Assembly (NCBI RefSeq): GCF_003711205.1
Contig: NZ_CP031013.1
Coordinates: forward strand, 1 to 64,000
DNA: 64,000 nt
From: Polaromonas sp. SP1
Lineage (GTDB): Bacteria > Pseudomonadota > Gammaproteobacteria > Burkholderiales > Burkholderiaceae_C
Direction of reading: 5' to 3'
Shown here: piece after piece, positions 34,455 to 44,613 of the stretch
Position numbering within the stretch: position 1 is the stretch's first letter
Layout of the letters: every line of letters begins with the position of its first letter
Notes under the pieces: model-generated
What the model was told of the DNA's origin: nothing
Database searches by the model: none
The model's input: only the letters and a program-made list of their open reading frames with translations
Translations under genes and position numbers: made by a program

Positions 34455-36437
34455 ATGTTCGATACCGAGTTCCTGGATCTTCCGCCACTGAGCAGAGCGG
34501 GCGGCGCCGTTCGCCTGCCCGGCTCCAAAAGCATTTCCAACCGCGTCCTGCTGCTGGCGGCCCTGAGCCACGGCGAAACCACCGTCCATGACCTGCTGGC
34601 CTCGGACGACACGGCTGTGATGCTGACCGCACTGCGGCAGCTCGGCTGCACTGTCAGGCAGGACGCAAATACGGCCGTGATCGCCGGCCTGGGTGGGCGC
34701 CCCGTGCAGACGCCGGCCAAGCTCTTCATGGGCAATGCCGGCACGGCCATGCGCCCGCTGACCGCCGCCCTCGCCCTGCTGGGCGGAGAGTTCGAGCTCT
34801 CCGGCGTTCCGCGCATGCACGAAAGGCCCATCGGCGACCTGGTCGATGCGCTCCGCCAGCTGGGCTGCGCCATCGATTACCTGGGCAACGAAGGCTTCCC
34901 CCCTCTCAAACTGCGGCCGGGCCAGTTGAAGCTGGATGAGCCCATCAAGGTGCGCGGCGACGTTTCCAGCCAGTTCCTCACGGCCCTGCTGATGGCCTTG
35001 CCGCTGGTCGCCAGCCGCGACATCCACATTGACGTGGTGGGCGAGCTGATTTCCCGGCCCTATATCGAAATCACCCTCAAGCTGCTTCAGCGCTTCGGCA
35101 TCGATGTGCAACGCCAGGGCTGGGAGCGGTTTACGATTCCTGCCGGCAGCCAGTACCAGTCGCCGGGCGACATCCATGTTGAAGGCGACGCCTCATCTGC
35201 TAGCTATTTCATAGCACTAGGTGCAATAGCGACGCCGGCTGGAGGCCAAAAACACATAGAAATCCTGGGGGTGGGCGCCGACTCCATCCAGGGCGACATC
35301 CGCTTTGTCGAGGCGGCCCGGATGATGGGCGCGCAGATCGAAAGCACGCCGAACTCGCTGCGCATTTCGCGGGGTTCATGGCCGCTCAAGGCCATTGACC
35401 TGGACTGCAACCACATCCCCGACGCCGCCATGACGCTGGCCGCCATGGCGCTGTATGCCGACGGCACCACCACCTTGCGCAACATCGCCAGCTGGCGCGT
35501 CAAGGAAACCGACCGCATCGCCGCCATGGCCTGCGAGCTGCAAAAACTGGGCGCCACGGTCGAAGAAGGCGCCGACTACCTCAAGGTCACCCCGCCCGAC
35601 CGGTGGAAGGCCGCGGCCATCCATACCTACGACGACCACCGCATCGCCATGTGCTTTTCGCTGGCCGCCTTCAACCCGGCCCAGTTACCAGTGCGGATTC
35701 TTGACCCGAAATGCGTGGCCAAAACCTTCCCGGACTACTTCGAGACATTGTTTGAAGTGGCCGAAGCCGAAACTGCCCATATCCCGGTCATCTGCATCGA
35801 CGGCCCGACCGCGTCCGGCAAGGGAACGCTGGCGTCCCAGGCGGCGCACCGGCTGGGCTACCACTACCTGGATTCCGGCGCCCTGTACCGGTTGAGCGCC
35901 CACGCCGCCTCGCTGGCCGGCATCTCGCTGGACGACGGCGCCGGCGTCGCTGGCGTGGCCCGCACCATGCCGGTGCGTTTTCAGGGCGACCGCATCTTCC
36001 TCGGCGCCGACGACGTTTCCGACGCCATTCGCACCGAGGCCGCGGGCATGGCGGCCTCCCGGGTATCGGCCCATCCGGAAGTCCGGGCGGCCCTGCTGGA
36101 GCTGCAGCACAGCTTTCGGCGCCTGCCCGGCCTGGTCGCCGACGGCCGGGACATGGGAACTGTCATTTTTCCGGCGGCGCCACTCAAAATCTTCCTGACG
36201 GCCAGCGCCCTGCACCGGGCCGAACGCCGGCATAAGCAGTTGATTTCAAAGGGAAATTCGGCTACAATAGCCGCAATTCAGCAAGATTTAGAGGCACGCG
36301 ATGCCCGCGATTCGTCGCGAAAAGCCGCCCCTTTAAAACCTGCTGATGACGCCCGCCCCCTGGACAACTCCTATTTGTCGATTGAAGAATCGGTAAAGCA
36401 GGTGCTTGACTGGTGGCAAGGCACCCGGCCCTTCTGA
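34455..36437 (+). CDS. aroA-cmk: Fused EPSP synthase and cytidylate kinase
   Basis: 660 residues. Residues 1 to about 437 are EPSP synthase: [43 protein letters not shown] and [13 protein letters not shown]. Residues about 441-660 are CMP kinase: [14 protein letters not shown] (Walker A), [12 protein letters not shown] and [11 protein letters not shown]. In most bacteria these are two genes; the fusion makes 3-phosphoshikimate and CMP/dCMP phosphate transfers in one polypeptide. Near residues 247-265 the coding sequence shifts to rare codons (ATA, CTA, TCA) and matches a dispersed repeat. The AroA motif SSASYF is nonetheless kept. Confidence 0.95.
   Translation: MFDTEFLDLPPLSRAGGAVRLPGSKSISNRVLLLAALSHGETTVHDLLASDDTAVMLTALRQLGCTVRQDANTAVIAGLGGRPVQTPAKLFMGNAGTAMRPLTAALALLGGEFELSGVPRMHERPIGDLVDALRQLGCAIDYLGNEGFPPLKLRPGQLKLDEPIKVRGDVSSQFLTALLMALPLVASRDIHIDVVGELISRPYIEITLKLLQRFGIDVQRQGWERFTIPAGSQYQSPGDIHVEGDASSASYFIALGAIATPAGGQKHIEILGVGADSIQGDIRFVEAARMMGAQIESTPNSLRISRGSWPLKAIDLDCNHIPDAAMTLAAMALYADGTTTLRNIASWRVKETDRIAAMACELQKLGATVEEGADYLKVTPPDRWKAAAIHTYDDHRIAMCFSLAAFNPAQLPVRILDPKCVAKTFPDYFETLFEVAEAETAHIPVICIDGPTASGKGTLASQAAHRLGYHYLDSGALYRLSAHAASLAGISLDDGAGVAGVARTMPVRFQGDRIFLGADDVSDAIRTEAAGMAASRVSAHPEVRAALLELQHSFRRLPGLVADGRDMGTVIFPAAPLKIFLTASALHRAERRHKQLISKGNSATIAAIQQDLEARDARDSSRKAAPLKPADDARPLDNSYLSIEESVKQVLDWWQGTRPF
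35197..35251. repeat. Dispersed Comamonadaceae-type repeat inside aroA
   Basis: On the minus strand the segment reads GGCCTCCAGC, then CGCTATTGCAC and GTGCTATGAAATAGC. This follows the pattern of copies at 42911, 53403 and 55845. It is in frame and AT-richer than the gene around it. Confidence 0.45.
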
Positions 36438-36527
36438 CCCCCGACGCGCACCCTGCGCATGGTGAGCAGGTTCATTAACGTAACCCGCGGTCTTATTCGA
36501 CGTTTGACCGCACAAAACCGCCGCATG

Positions 36528-36560
36528 CAGCTATAAAAACAATAGCAATCCCGCTATTGG
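36528..36560. repeat. Partial dispersed repeat upstream of rpsA
   Basis: GCTATAAAAACAATAGC followed by a second CCCGCTATTG. It resembles the GCTAT/ATAGC half of the family at 42911 and 53403. It lies in the leader of rpsA. Confidence 0.4.
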
Positions 36561-36587
36561 AACCCTGTTGTGTGGACTAGGAAAATC

Positions 36588-38273
36588 ATGTCTGAATCTT
36601 TTGCCGATCTATTTAACGAATCGCTCCAGCGCTCTGAAATGCGCACCGGTGAAGTCATCACCGCTGAAGTCGTTCGTATCGACCACAACCATGTCGTCGT
36701 CAACGCCGGACTGAAGTCCGAGGCCTATGTGCCGCTCGAAGAATTCAAGAACGACCAGGGCGAACTCGAAGTCCAGGTCGGAGATTTCGTTTCCGTCGCC
36801 ATCGACTCCGTCGAAAACGGCTACGGCGACACCCTGCTGTCGCGCGACAAGGCCAAGCGCCTGGCTTCGTGGATGAGCCTGGAAAAAGCCCTGGAATCCG
36901 GCGAATTCGTCACCGGTCAGACCAGCGGCAAAGTCAAGGGCGGCCTCACCGTCCTCGTCAACGGCATCCGCGCCTTCCTGCCCGGCTCGCTCATCGACAC
37001 CCGCCCCATCAAGGACTTGTCTCCGTACGAGAACAAGACCATGGAATTCAAGGTCATCAAGCTCGACCGCAAGCGCAACAACGTGGTTCTGAGCCGCCGC
37101 GCCGTTGTCGAAGCATCGATGGGCGAAGAACGCGCCAAGCTGATGGAAACCCTGAAAGAAGGCACTGCCGTCAAGGGCGTCGTCAAGAACATCACCGAAT
37201 ACGGTGCGTTCGTTGACCTCGGCGGCATCGACGGCCTGCTGCACATCACCGACATGGCATGGCGCCGCGTGCGTCACCCAAGCGAAGTGGTGACGGCCGG
37301 CCAGGAAATCGTTGCCAAGATCCTGAAGTTCGACACCGAAAAGAACCGTGTCTCGCTGGGTCTGAAGCAAATGGGCGACGACCCATGGATGGGCGTGAAC
37401 CGCCGCTACCCGCAAGGCACGCGCCTGTTCGGCAAGATCACCAACATCGCCGACTACGGCGCGTTTGTGGAACTCGAACCCGGCATCGAAGGTCTGGTCC
37501 ACGTGTCCGAAATGGACTGGACCAACAAGAACGTGGCCCCGAGCAAGCTCGTGGCGCTGGGCGACGAAGTCGAAGTCATGGTCCTCGAGATCGACGAAGA
37601 CAAGCGCCGCATCAGCCTGGGCATGAAGCAGTGCAAGGCCAACCCATGGCAAGAGTTCGCACAGGAAACCAAGCGCGGCGACCGCGTCAAGGGCCCGATC
37701 AAGTCGATCACCGACTTCGGCGTCTTTGTGGGCCTGGCTGCCGGTATCGACGGCCTGGTGCACCTGTCCGACCTCTCGTGGAACGAACCCGGCGAAGCCG
37801 CAGTCCGTAACTACAAAAAGGGCCAGGAAGTCGAAGCGATCGTGCTGGCTGTCGACGTCGACCGCGAGCGCATCTCCCTGGGCATCAAGCAGCTGGATTC
37901 CGATCCGTTCACCACGTTCGTGTCGATCAACGACAAGGGCGCGATCGTGACCGGCAAGGTCAAGACTGTTGACGCCAAGGGCGCCGAGATCGACCTGGGC
38001 GAAGACATCATTGGCTACCTGCGCGCCAGCGAAATCAGCCGTGACCGCGTTGAAGACGCGCGCAACGTGCTGAAAGAAGGCGACGAAGTGTCCGCAGTCG
38101 TGGTGAACGTGGATCGCAAGACCCGCAACATCCAGCTGTCGGTCAAGGCCAAGGACAACGCTGACCAGCAGGAAGCCATGGCTAACCTGAGCCAGCAGTC
38201 CTCGCGTGAAAACGCCGGCACGACCAGCCTGGGCGCACTGCTGCGCGCCAAGCTGGACAACAACGAGAAGTAA
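36588..38273 (+). CDS. rpsA: 30S ribosomal protein S1
   Basis: 561 residues from the ATG at 36588 ([18 protein letters not shown]). Six S1 (OB-fold) repeats of about 70-85 residues are visible, for example [40 protein letters not shown] and [21 protein letters not shown]1 recruits mRNA to the ribosome. The gene lies after cmk, the conserved order in proteobacteria, and before ihfB. Confidence 0.97.
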   Translation: MSESFADLFNESLQRSEMRTGEVITAEVVRIDHNHVVVNAGLKSEAYVPLEEFKNDQGELEVQVGDFVSVAIDSVENGYGDTLLSRDKAKRLASWMSLEKALESGEFVTGQTSGKVKGGLTVLVNGIRAFLPGSLIDTRPIKDLSPYENKTMEFKVIKLDRKRNNVVLSRRAVVEASMGEERAKLMETLKEGTAVKGVVKNITEYGAFVDLGGIDGLLHITDMAWRRVRHPSEVVTAGQEIVAKILKFDTEKNRVSLGLKQMGDDPWMGVNRRYPQGTRLFGKITNIADYGAFVELEPGIEGLVHVSEMDWTNKNVAPSKLVALGDEVEVMVLEIDEDKRRISLGMKQCKANPWQEFAQETKRGDRVKGPIKSITDFGVFVGLAAGIDGLVHLSDLSWNEPGEAAVRNYKKGQEVEAIVLAVDVDRERISLGIKQLDSDPFTTFVSINDKGAIVTGKVKTVDAKGAEIDLGEDIIGYLRASEISRDRVEDARNVLKEGDEVSAVVVNVDRKTRNIQLSVKAKDNADQQEAMANLSQQSSRENAGTTSLGALLRAKLDNNEK

Positions 38274-38342
38274 GAAGGCAACCGTATGGCGGTGTGATGC
38301 GCCCCAGGCGGATCGCATCGCTGTACAGCTACTTTTGCACCT

Positions 38343-38657
38343 ATGACCCGAAGCGACCTTGTTGAAGAACTGGCGGCCCGATTCAGCCAGCTGACACACC
38401 GCGACGCCGAATATGCCGTCAAGACGATTCTTGACGCCATGAGCGACGCGCTGGTGCGCGGCCACCGGATTGAAATCAGGGGTTTCGGCAGCTTCTCCAT
38501 CAACCGCCGCCCGCCCCGCATGGGGCGCAACCCGCGGTCCGGCGAAAGCGTGGCCATCCCGGAAAAACGGGTGCCGCATTTCAAGCCCGGAAAAGCATTG
38601 CGCGAAGCCGTCGATGCCCGGACCCAAGAGTTGCTGGCGGTCACCGAACCCAAGTAA
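38343..38657 (+). CDS. ihfB: Integration host factor subunit beta
   Basis: 104 residues. [16 protein letters not shown] and [20 protein letters not shown], then [20 protein letters not shown], are the IHF/HU signature, with the DNA-bending Pro in the beta-arm. It forms IHF with IhfA and bends DNA at specific sites. It follows rpsA, as in E. coli. Confidence 0.95.
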   Translation: MTRSDLVEELAARFSQLTHRDAEYAVKTILDAMSDALVRGHRIEIRGFGSFSINRRPPRMGRNPRSGESVAIPEKRVPHFKPGKALREAVDARTQELLAVTEPK

Positions 38658-38730
38658 ATCCAAGTAAGTACTTCCTGTTGCTCCACGGTGGGCTGGCTAC
38701 AATCGCCAGACCACTACGGGGGATCTTCCA

Positions 38731-39009
38731 GTGAAATACCTCATGTGGCTGCTCAAGGCAGCCATTTTTTTTACCCTGTTTGCTTTTGCACTGAATAACC
38801 AGCAGACGGTTTCGGTGTATTTCTTTTTTGGCACCATGTGGCAGGCGCCTTTGGTGCTCGTTGTTCTGGCGGCCTTCGCCTGCGGGCTGGCGCTCGGCAT
38901 CTTTGTGATGATGCCGCGCTGGTGGAAGAAACGCAAAGCCGCCAAACACGCATCCGGCGGCCCCCATACCGTGACCGACGACCCCTCTACGCTCCACCAT
39001 GGAATTTGA
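38731..39009 (+). CDS. lapA: LPS assembly protein A (DUF1049)
   Basis: 92 residues from a GTG with GGGGGAT upstream. Two transmembrane helices (about 5-22 and 40-60) flank NNQQTVSVYFFFG, the DUF1049 motif. A basic tail (RWWKKRKAAKH) lies in the cytosol. LapA acts with LapB in control of lipopolysaccharide synthesis. Its end overlaps lapB by 11 bases. Confidence 0.88.
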   Translation: MKYLMWLLKAAIFFTLFAFALNNQQTVSVYFFFGTMWQAPLVLVVLAAFACGLALGIFVMMPRWWKKRKAAKHASGGPHTVTDDPSTLHHGI

Positions 39010-40144
39010 TTTCACCTGGGTCCTGCTTGGTTTCCCGATTGCTTTCACGCTGGGCTGGCTCGCTTCGAGGCTGGACTTGCGGCAACTGCGCATCGAAAAC
39101 CGCCAGGCGCCCAAGGCCTATTTCAAAGGCCTGAATTTCCTGCTCAACGAGCAGCAGGACCAGGCCATCGATGCCTTTATCGAAGCCGTACAAAACGATC
39201 CCGACACCTCCGAGTTGCATTTCGCCCTGGGCAACCTGTTTCGCCGCCGCGGTGAATACGAGCGCGCCGTGCGTGTGCACGAGCACCTGATGTCGCGCGG
39301 CGACCTCACGCAGCCCGAGCGCGACCGCGCGCAGCACGCACTGGCGCTGGACTTCCTCAAGGCCGGCTTGCTGGACCGCGCCGAGATCGCCTTGCGCAAG
39401 CTGGAAGGCACGCCGTTTGAAGAAGAGGCGCGGCTGGCGCTGCTGTCCATTTACGAACGCTCGCGCGACTGGGCCAACGCCACCGAAATCGCCGCAAGGC
39501 TGGGCACCTCCAGCCACGGCAGCTTCAGCACCCGCCAGGCACATTACCTGTGCGAACAGGCCGGCGCCTCCATCGCATCGGGCGACACCGGCAAGGCGCT
39601 CAGCGACCTGCGCGAAGCCGTCGCCATGGCGCCCGCCGCGGCGCGACCTCTGATTGACCTGGCCAAGCTGCAAAACCAGCTCGGCCGGTCTGAAGACGCC
39701 TTGAAGACACTGCTCAAGCTGGAAGAGCTTGCACCCCAGGGTTTGCCGCTGGCCGCAGGCTTGCTGGCCAACATCGCGCAGGTCAGCGGCCAAAAGGCGG
39801 CTGCCCTCGAGCTGCTGAAAACCAGCTACGCCAACATGCCGTCCATCGACGTGGTCGAGGCCATTGTCAAACTCGAGGAAGACCCCGCATCCGCACGCCA
39901 GTGGTATGCCAGGCATATGGAGCGCCAGGCGTCTTTGGTGGCCGCCGGCAAGTGGATAGACGGCGAAAAGCTGCAGGACGAGCACCACCACACGCTGGTG
40001 CAACGCGCGCTGGGCCAGGCGACCAAACCCCTGATGCGTTACCGCTGTGCGGCTTGCGGTTTTGAGGCCACCCAGCATTTCTGGCACTGCCCGGGCTGCC
40101 AGGCCTGGGACAGCTACCCGACGCGCCGAATCGAAGAGTTGTAA
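38999..40144 (+). CDS. lapB: LPS assembly protein B (TPR protein with rubredoxin-like zinc site)
   Basis: 381 residues. One N-terminal membrane helix (WVLLGFPIAFTLGWLAS) is followed by several TPR units (YFKGLNFLLNEQQDQAIDAF; LHFALGNLFRRRGEYERAV) and a C-terminal zinc ribbon (CAACGFEATQHFWHCPGC). LapB controls LpxC breakdown by FtsH and organises LPS synthesis at the inner membrane. It is next to heptose genes (hldE-type kinase, hldD), so the whole section serves LPS. Confidence 0.92.
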   Translation: MEFDFTWVLLGFPIAFTLGWLASRLDLRQLRIENRQAPKAYFKGLNFLLNEQQDQAIDAFIEAVQNDPDTSELHFALGNLFRRRGEYERAVRVHEHLMSRGDLTQPERDRAQHALALDFLKAGLLDRAEIALRKLEGTPFEEEARLALLSIYERSRDWANATEIAARLGTSSHGSFSTRQAHYLCEQAGASIASGDTGKALSDLREAVAMAPAAARPLIDLAKLQNQLGRSEDALKTLLKLEELAPQGLPLAAGLLANIAQVSGQKAAALELLKTSYANMPSIDVVEAIVKLEEDPASARQWYARHMERQASLVAAGKWIDGEKLQDEHHHTLVQRALGQATKPLMRYRCAACGFEATQHFWHCPGCQAWDSYPTRRIEEL

Positions 40145-40240
40145 ATACCCCCATGGCTACGCTTCGCTCCGCCTTCCCCCTTGCAGGGGGCGACACCTTC
40201 GGCCCGGCAAAGCCGGTTCCGTGGTGTCTGCTGGTAAAGA
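40145..40240. repeat. Dispersed GC-rich repeat, family B, copy after lapB
   Basis: CCCCTTGCAGGGGG stem and CGGCCCGGCAAAGCCGGTTCC are shared with the element at 51519-51634; other members at 45526-45618 and 60266-60420 have the CTACACGCAGTGAGC end. It has no coding role. Confidence 0.5.
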
Positions 40241-40284
40241 AAGAATTCGTTAGTCGACGTTGAGCCGTTTAGAACAAGCAAAGC

Positions 40285-41232
40285 ATGACAACAGCAGCAA
40301 AACTATCCCCTGAACAAATCGGTAAGGCCCGCGTCCTGGTCGTCGGTGACGCCATGCTGGACCGCTACTGGTACGGCGCGGTGGACCGGATATCTCCCGA
40401 GGCGCCTGTGCCTGTGGTGCGCGTGACGCGAACCGAAGAGCGCATAGGGGCAGCGGCCAACGTGGCCTACAACATCGTCACCTTGGGCGCACAAGCCTCT
40501 TTGCTGACCGTGGTGGGCGACGATGAAGCCAGCCACCAGCTGGAAGCGCTGGTCGCCAAGACCGGCATCGCGCCTTACTTCGGCCGCGATGCACAACTCA
40601 AGACGACCGTGAAACTGCGCGTCATCGGCCGCCAGCAGCAGCTCATCCGCCTCGATTTTGAAAACACGCCTGAAAACGAAGTGCTGGCTTCCCAGTCCGC
40701 CACCTTCGAGAAGCTGCACCTGCAGCATGACGCGGTGCTGTTCTCCGACTACGGCAAGGGCGGCCTGGCGCACATCGTGTTGATGATCGCCCAGGCGCGC
40801 GCCGCGGGCAAAGTCGTGCTGGTAGACCCGAAAGGCTCCGACTACGCGCGCTACAAAAACGCCAGCGTCATCACGCCCAACCGTGCCGAGCTCGAACACG
40901 TGATCGGCACCTGGAGCAGCGAAGCCGAGCTGCGCACCAAGGCCCACAACCTGCGTACCTCGCTCAACCTCGACGCCTTGCTGCTGACGCGCAGCGAAGA
41001 AGGCATGACGCTGTTTGACGCGGATGGCGAGCTGAATGTGCCCGCCGTCGCGCGTGAAGTGTTTGATGTCACCGGTGCGGGCGACACCGTGATCGCCACC
41101 CTCGCCGCCATGACCGCCACCGGCATGAGCCTGCGCGACGCCGTGCCCATCGCCAACCGCGCCGGCGGCATTGTGGTGGGCAAGTTCGGTACCGCCACCG
41201 TGAACTACGGCGAGCTGTTCGCCGCGCACTGA
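40285..41232 (+). CDS. rfaE1: D-glycero-beta-D-manno-heptose-7-phosphate kinase
   Basis: 315 residues, PfkB family. VVGDAMLDRYWYGAVDRISP (19-38), EERIGAAANVAYNIVTLG and the catalytic FDVTGAGDTVIATLA (Asp as base) are present. It is the kinase half of HldE; the adenylyltransferase half is absent here, so that step must come from another gene. It makes heptose 1,7-bisphosphate for LPS core. Confidence 0.92.
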   Translation: MTTAAKLSPEQIGKARVLVVGDAMLDRYWYGAVDRISPEAPVPVVRVTRTEERIGAAANVAYNIVTLGAQASLLTVVGDDEASHQLEALVAKTGIAPYFGRDAQLKTTVKLRVIGRQQQLIRLDFENTPENEVLASQSATFEKLHLQHDAVLFSDYGKGGLAHIVLMIAQARAAGKVVLVDPKGSDYARYKNASVITPNRAELEHVIGTWSSEAELRTKAHNLRTSLNLDALLLTRSEEGMTLFDADGELNVPAVAREVFDVTGAGDTVIATLAAMTATGMSLRDAVPIANRAGGIVVGKFGTATVNYGELFAAH

Positions 41233-41262
41233 CCACCGCGCCCCCCCAATCAAGGACCCATC

Positions 41263-42270
41263 ATGAAAATCGTAGTCACCGGCGCGGCCGGCTTCATCGG
41301 CAGCAACATCATCAAGGGTCTCAACGCCCGCGGCATCGACGACATCATCGCCGTCGACGACCTGACCCACGGCGACAAATTCCGCAACCTGGCCGACCTG
41401 CAGATTGCCGACTATGTCGACGCCGACGACTTCTACGACCTCTTTGCCGAAGGCGCTTACGGCCAGGTCGAGGCCGTCTTCCACGAGGGTGCCTGCAGCG
41501 ACACCATGGAGCTTGACGGCAAGTACATGATGGACAACAACTACACGCTGTCGTGCGAGCTGTTCCATGCCTGCCAGGACCAGGGCACACGCCTGATCTA
41601 TGCGTCTTCCGCGGCGACTTACGGCGGCTCGGACACTTTCCGTGAATCCCCCGAGTTCGAAAAACCGCTGAACGTCTACGGCTACTCCAAGCTGCTGTTT
41701 GACCAGCGCCTGCGCCGTGAACTCGGCGCCAAATTTGAAGGCACCGCCACGCAGGTGGCCGGCTTCAGGTACTTCAATGTCTATGGCCCGCGTGAGCAGC
41801 ACAAGGGCCGCATGGCCAGCGTCGCCTTCCACCAGTTCAACCAGTTCCAGGCCGAAGGCAAGGTCAAGCTGTTTGGCGAATACGGCGGCTACGGCCCCGG
41901 CGGCCAGATGCGCGACTTCGTCTTCATCGACGATGTGGTTGCCGTGAACCTCTGGTTCCTCGACCACCCAGAGAAGTCCGGCATCTTCAACCTCGGCACC
42001 GGCAAGGCGCAGCCTTTCAACGACGTGGCCATCGCCGTCGTGAACACCTTGCGCAAGGGCCAGAACGCCGCGGCCCTGAGCCTGGAAGACGCCGCGCGCG
42101 GCGGGCTGATCGACTACATCGACTTCCCGCCTGCACTGGTGGGCAAATACCAGAGCTACACCCAGGCCGACCTCGGCGCCTTGCGCGCTGCGGGTTGCGA
42201 CCATGCCTTTGCCGATGTGCAAACGGGTGTGACTGCTTACATGCAGTGGTTGAACGCCACCAAGGGCTGA
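41263..42270 (+). CDS. hldD: ADP-L-glycero-D-manno-heptose 6-epimerase
   Basis: 335 residues, extended SDR. NADP-binding [20 protein letters not shown] and the catalytic [10 protein letters not shown] (Tyr-x3-Lys) are present. [20 protein letters not shown] and [19 protein letters not shown] are HldD-specific. It supplies ADP-heptose for the LPS core together with the kinase before it. A terminator follows. Confidence 0.95.
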   Translation: MKIVVTGAAGFIGSNIIKGLNARGIDDIIAVDDLTHGDKFRNLADLQIADYVDADDFYDLFAEGAYGQVEAVFHEGACSDTMELDGKYMMDNNYTLSCELFHACQDQGTRLIYASSAATYGGSDTFRESPEFEKPLNVYGYSKLLFDQRLRRELGAKFEGTATQVAGFRYFNVYGPREQHKGRMASVAFHQFNQFQAEGKVKLFGEYGGYGPGGQMRDFVFIDDVVAVNLWFLDHPEKSGIFNLGTGKAQPFNDVAIAVVNTLRKGQNAAALSLEDAARGGLIDYIDFPPALVGKYQSYTQADLGALRAAGCDHAFADVQTGVTAYMQWLNATKG

Positions 42271-42342
42271 ATCCCCGGCGCGTTCGCGCGCCCAAAACTC
42301 CGCTGAGGGTCAACCTCGATTGAACCAGGCCGTTATAAATCT

Positions 42343-42377
42343 GGCCCATCCCTGTTCACAAGGATGGGCCAATTTTT
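42343..42377 (+). terminator. Intrinsic terminator after hldD
   Basis: Nine-base stem GGCCCATCC/GGATGGGCC (42343-42351 and 42362-42370) followed by AATTTTT. It probably ends the long upstream operon. Confidence 0.8.
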
Positions 42378-42422
42378 CAAGTCAGTTCAATCCAATTAAT
42401 CCAATCATCAGGGAGTTCTTTC

Positions 42423-42833
42423 ATGTTTAAAAAATTGCTGGCCTTTATTGCGGCCATGTACATGGCGGCGTCGTTTGCCGCTGTCGACGTCAACAAGGCC
42501 ACGGCCGCCGAGCTGGACGGCATCAAGGGCATCGGCCCCGCCATCTCCGGCAAGATCCTTGAAGAACGCAAAAGGGGTGGCAACTTCAAGGACTGGGACA
42601 ATTTGATTGAGCGCGTCAACAATGTCGGGGAAGGCAATGCCGCCAAGTTCTCCGCCCAGGGCATGACAGTCGACGGCTCCAGTTTCGTCGCCACAAAGCC
42701 GCCAGCCAAAAAGAAAAAAGAGAAACCTGCTGCCAGGGCAGAAGAGAAAAAAGCCCAAGCCAAACCAGCCGCCCCAACGGCAACGGCCACTCCAGCAGTT
42801 GCCAAACCCGCTGCCAGCGCAGCCAGGAAGTAA
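42423..42833 (+). CDS. ComEA-like helix-hairpin-helix protein
   Basis: 136 residues. A short signal peptide (MFKKLLAFIAAMYMAASFA) is followed by two HhH motifs (VDVNKATAAELDGIKGIGPA; NNVGEGNAAKF) of the ComEA type, which bind DNA non-specifically. The last 60 residues are Lys/Ala/Pro-rich and probably disordered, with a strongly basic stretch KPPAKKKKEK. A role in periplasmic DNA binding or uptake is likely. It has its own terminator. Confidence 0.83.
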   Translation: MFKKLLAFIAAMYMAASFAAVDVNKATAAELDGIKGIGPAISGKILEERKRGGNFKDWDNLIERVNNVGEGNAAKFSAQGMTVDGSSFVATKPPAKKKKEKPAARAEEKKAQAKPAAPTATATPAVAKPAASAARK

Positions 42834-42853
42834 GCCCAGTACGCCGATACCGC

Positions 42854-42879
42854 AAAACCCGCCTCCTGGCGGGTTTTTT
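42854..42879 (+). terminator. Intrinsic terminator after the ComEA-like gene
   Basis: AAAACCCGCC, 4-base loop, GGCGGGTTTTTT. A classical stem with a T-run, 20 bases past the stop. Confidence 0.85.
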
Positions 42880-42910
42880 ACGTTCCCCAGAATAATTTCA
42901 GGTGTTTTAC

Positions 42911-42960
42911 GGCTCTAGCCCATATGGAACATGGGTTTATAGCTATCAAAACAATAGCAC
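42911..42960. repeat. Dispersed repeat, family A, intergenic copy
   Basis: Reads GGCTCTAGCCCATAT, then GCTATCAAAACAATAGC. The minus strand of the crcB-end copy (53403-53461) has GGCCTCTAGCCCATAT and CGCTATCAAAATCATAG. This copy lies between two convergent genes and serves as the reference for the family. Confidence 0.6.
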
Positions 42961-42973
42961 CAAGGGTGCGTCA

Positions 42974-43519
42974 TCAAACCAGTGCGATGAGGTCCGTCAC
43001 ACCCACCGTGCCGCCCGCCTGCGTGATCAGCGTGGTCACCTGGCCCCGGTGATGGGTCTGGTGGTTAAAGAAATGGGTGATCGCCATCCAGGCCGCATGT
43101 TCGCGCTGCACCCCTTTTGAATTGCCGTAGCGCATGGTGAGCTGCGGATAGGCCTCGGGCATGTCCGCCGTCCACTGCTCGATCGCGGCGTCAAGCCGCT
43201 CCCGCTTGGTTTTCAAGCCGGACCAATCCTCAAACAGCACCATGTCCAGCGTGTAGGCATCGGGCAAGTCCAGAACATCGGCGCCCAGCGACGGGAAGGG
43301 CATGCCATTGTCGGCGCCGCACTTCGCAAAGCGTTTGAGCCAGACCTGGTCTGCCACCACCAGGTGGTTGAGCGTGTGATGCAGGGAGCCGAAAAACGCA
43401 CCGCGATCCTGCTTGCGGGCCTCGTCCGTCAAGGCCTCACTCGCTTCATACAGCTTGCCGTTCATCCAGCGGTTGTAGCGGGCCAGAAAGCGGTAATTGC
43501 CTGAAAACCCGTCGGCCAT
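42974..43519 (-). CDS. DinB-family protein
   Basis: 181 residues, a four-helix bundle of the DinB/YfiT type. Metal-binding histidines are in GSLHHTLNHLVVADQVW and THFFNHQTHHRGQV. Family members bind a divalent metal and some act as thiol-dependent S-transferases; the name comes from a damage-inducible gene of Bacillus, not from the DNA polymerase DinB. No neighbours suggest its substrate. Confidence 0.85.
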   Translation of the reverse strand: MADGFSGNYRFLARYNRWMNGKLYEASEALTDEARKQDRGAFFGSLHHTLNHLVVADQVWLKRFAKCGADNGMPFPSLGADVLDLPDAYTLDMVLFEDWSGLKTKRERLDAAIEQWTADMPEAYPQLTMRYGNSKGVQREHAAWMAITHFFNHQTHHRGQVTTLITQAGGTVGVTDLIALV

Positions 43520-43695
43520 GAATATGCTCCTGAATTGATCGCTGAAAGCCCATGCTGCATCTTGGCTGCAGCCTCATTTGATCAAAATTTTTCAGCTGGC
43601 CTGCTGGTGCACGCCGGGCCGCCCACGCCGCATTTTGCATCCGCTTTCACCTTCGGGTTGCGGCAGGGCAGCCAGCCGCTACGATAAGGCTCACC

Positions 43696-44565
43696 ATGAA
43701 AGAACGCCTCTTTCTGCGCCTTGCCGGCGACGCCACCTGCGGCCCGGAGACCACCGTGCCCGCCGGCACGCTCAAAAGTTTCCCGGTCGCCGGATCCATG
43801 CGCGGCCATGTTTCACAAATCCTGTCTTACCGCGAAACACTGCCGCAAGGGCAAACGCTGACGGAGCGCGTTCTTCCGGATGGCGCCGTGCGCCTGATGT
43901 TTGATTTTGCCGAGGTGCCATCCGCTGGTGCCTCCGCAGGCCCGGCTATGCGTGTGGCGGGCGCTTCGGCAGCGCCCACCGTGCTGCAGCTGGGCGGCCG
44001 GCTGGAGGGCGTGTCGCTGGCTTTGCGCCCTGGCGCCGCTGCCGCGGTGCTGGGCATGCCCGCCGGGGCAATCGAGAACAGCGCCGTATCGCTGGACGCA
44101 CTGTGGGGCCAGGACGCTTGCGCGTTGATCGAACAGATGGCGAGCACCCAGGACGATGCCGCGCGGGTCGCGCTTTTGACGGCCGCGCTGCAACGGCGGA
44201 TTTCCGGCGAGGCCACACTCAACCAGCAAAGAGCAAGCCACGCCGCGCACCTGGTGTCACACGCCGCGGGACGCCTGCCGCTTCGTCAGGTGGCGGAGGC
44301 GGTCAACGTCGGTGAACGCCGGCTGCAGCAACTGTTTTTTGAGCATATCGGCATGTCATTTCGCGCCTGGGCCCGGCTCTCGCGCCTGCACACCTGCTTG
44401 CGCCTGATCCGCCGGCAACAGGGCCCGGCGTGGGCCGACGTGGCAGTGGAAGCCGGCTTTTACGACCAGGCGCACCTGGCCAACGAATTCCGCGCCCTGT
44501 GCGGGCTCTCGCCCACCGCTTTTGTGCAGCACGGCATTGCGCAATCTTCCAAGACAAGCCACTGA
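43696..44565 (+). CDS. AraC-family transcriptional regulator
   Basis: 289 residues. The N-terminal domain (about 25-150, with RETLPQGQTLTERVLPDGAV) resembles the DUF6597 ligand-binding region. The C-terminal AraC DNA-binding domain has LRQVAEAVNVGERRLQQLFF and WADVAVEAGFYDQAHLANEF, then RALCGLSPTAFVQH. It lies 48 bases before an SDR gene on the same strand and may control it. Confidence 0.88.
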   Translation: MKERLFLRLAGDATCGPETTVPAGTLKSFPVAGSMRGHVSQILSYRETLPQGQTLTERVLPDGAVRLMFDFAEVPSAGASAGPAMRVAGASAAPTVLQLGGRLEGVSLALRPGAAAAVLGMPAGAIENSAVSLDALWGQDACALIEQMASTQDDAARVALLTAALQRRISGEATLNQQRASHAAHLVSHAAGRLPLRQVAEAVNVGERRLQQLFFEHIGMSFRAWARLSRLHTCLRLIRRQQGPAWADVAVEAGFYDQAHLANEFRALCGLSPTAFVQHGIAQSSKTSH

Positions 44566-44613
44566 CGCGCAGGTATCTTCGCCCTTCATCAAAGTTAAAA
44601 AGGAAGGCGGTTC

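Noticed and set aside
36609-38663. 684-residue open frame antisense to rpsA and ihfB
   Set aside because: It spans two certain genes on the other strand and is an effect of codon bias.
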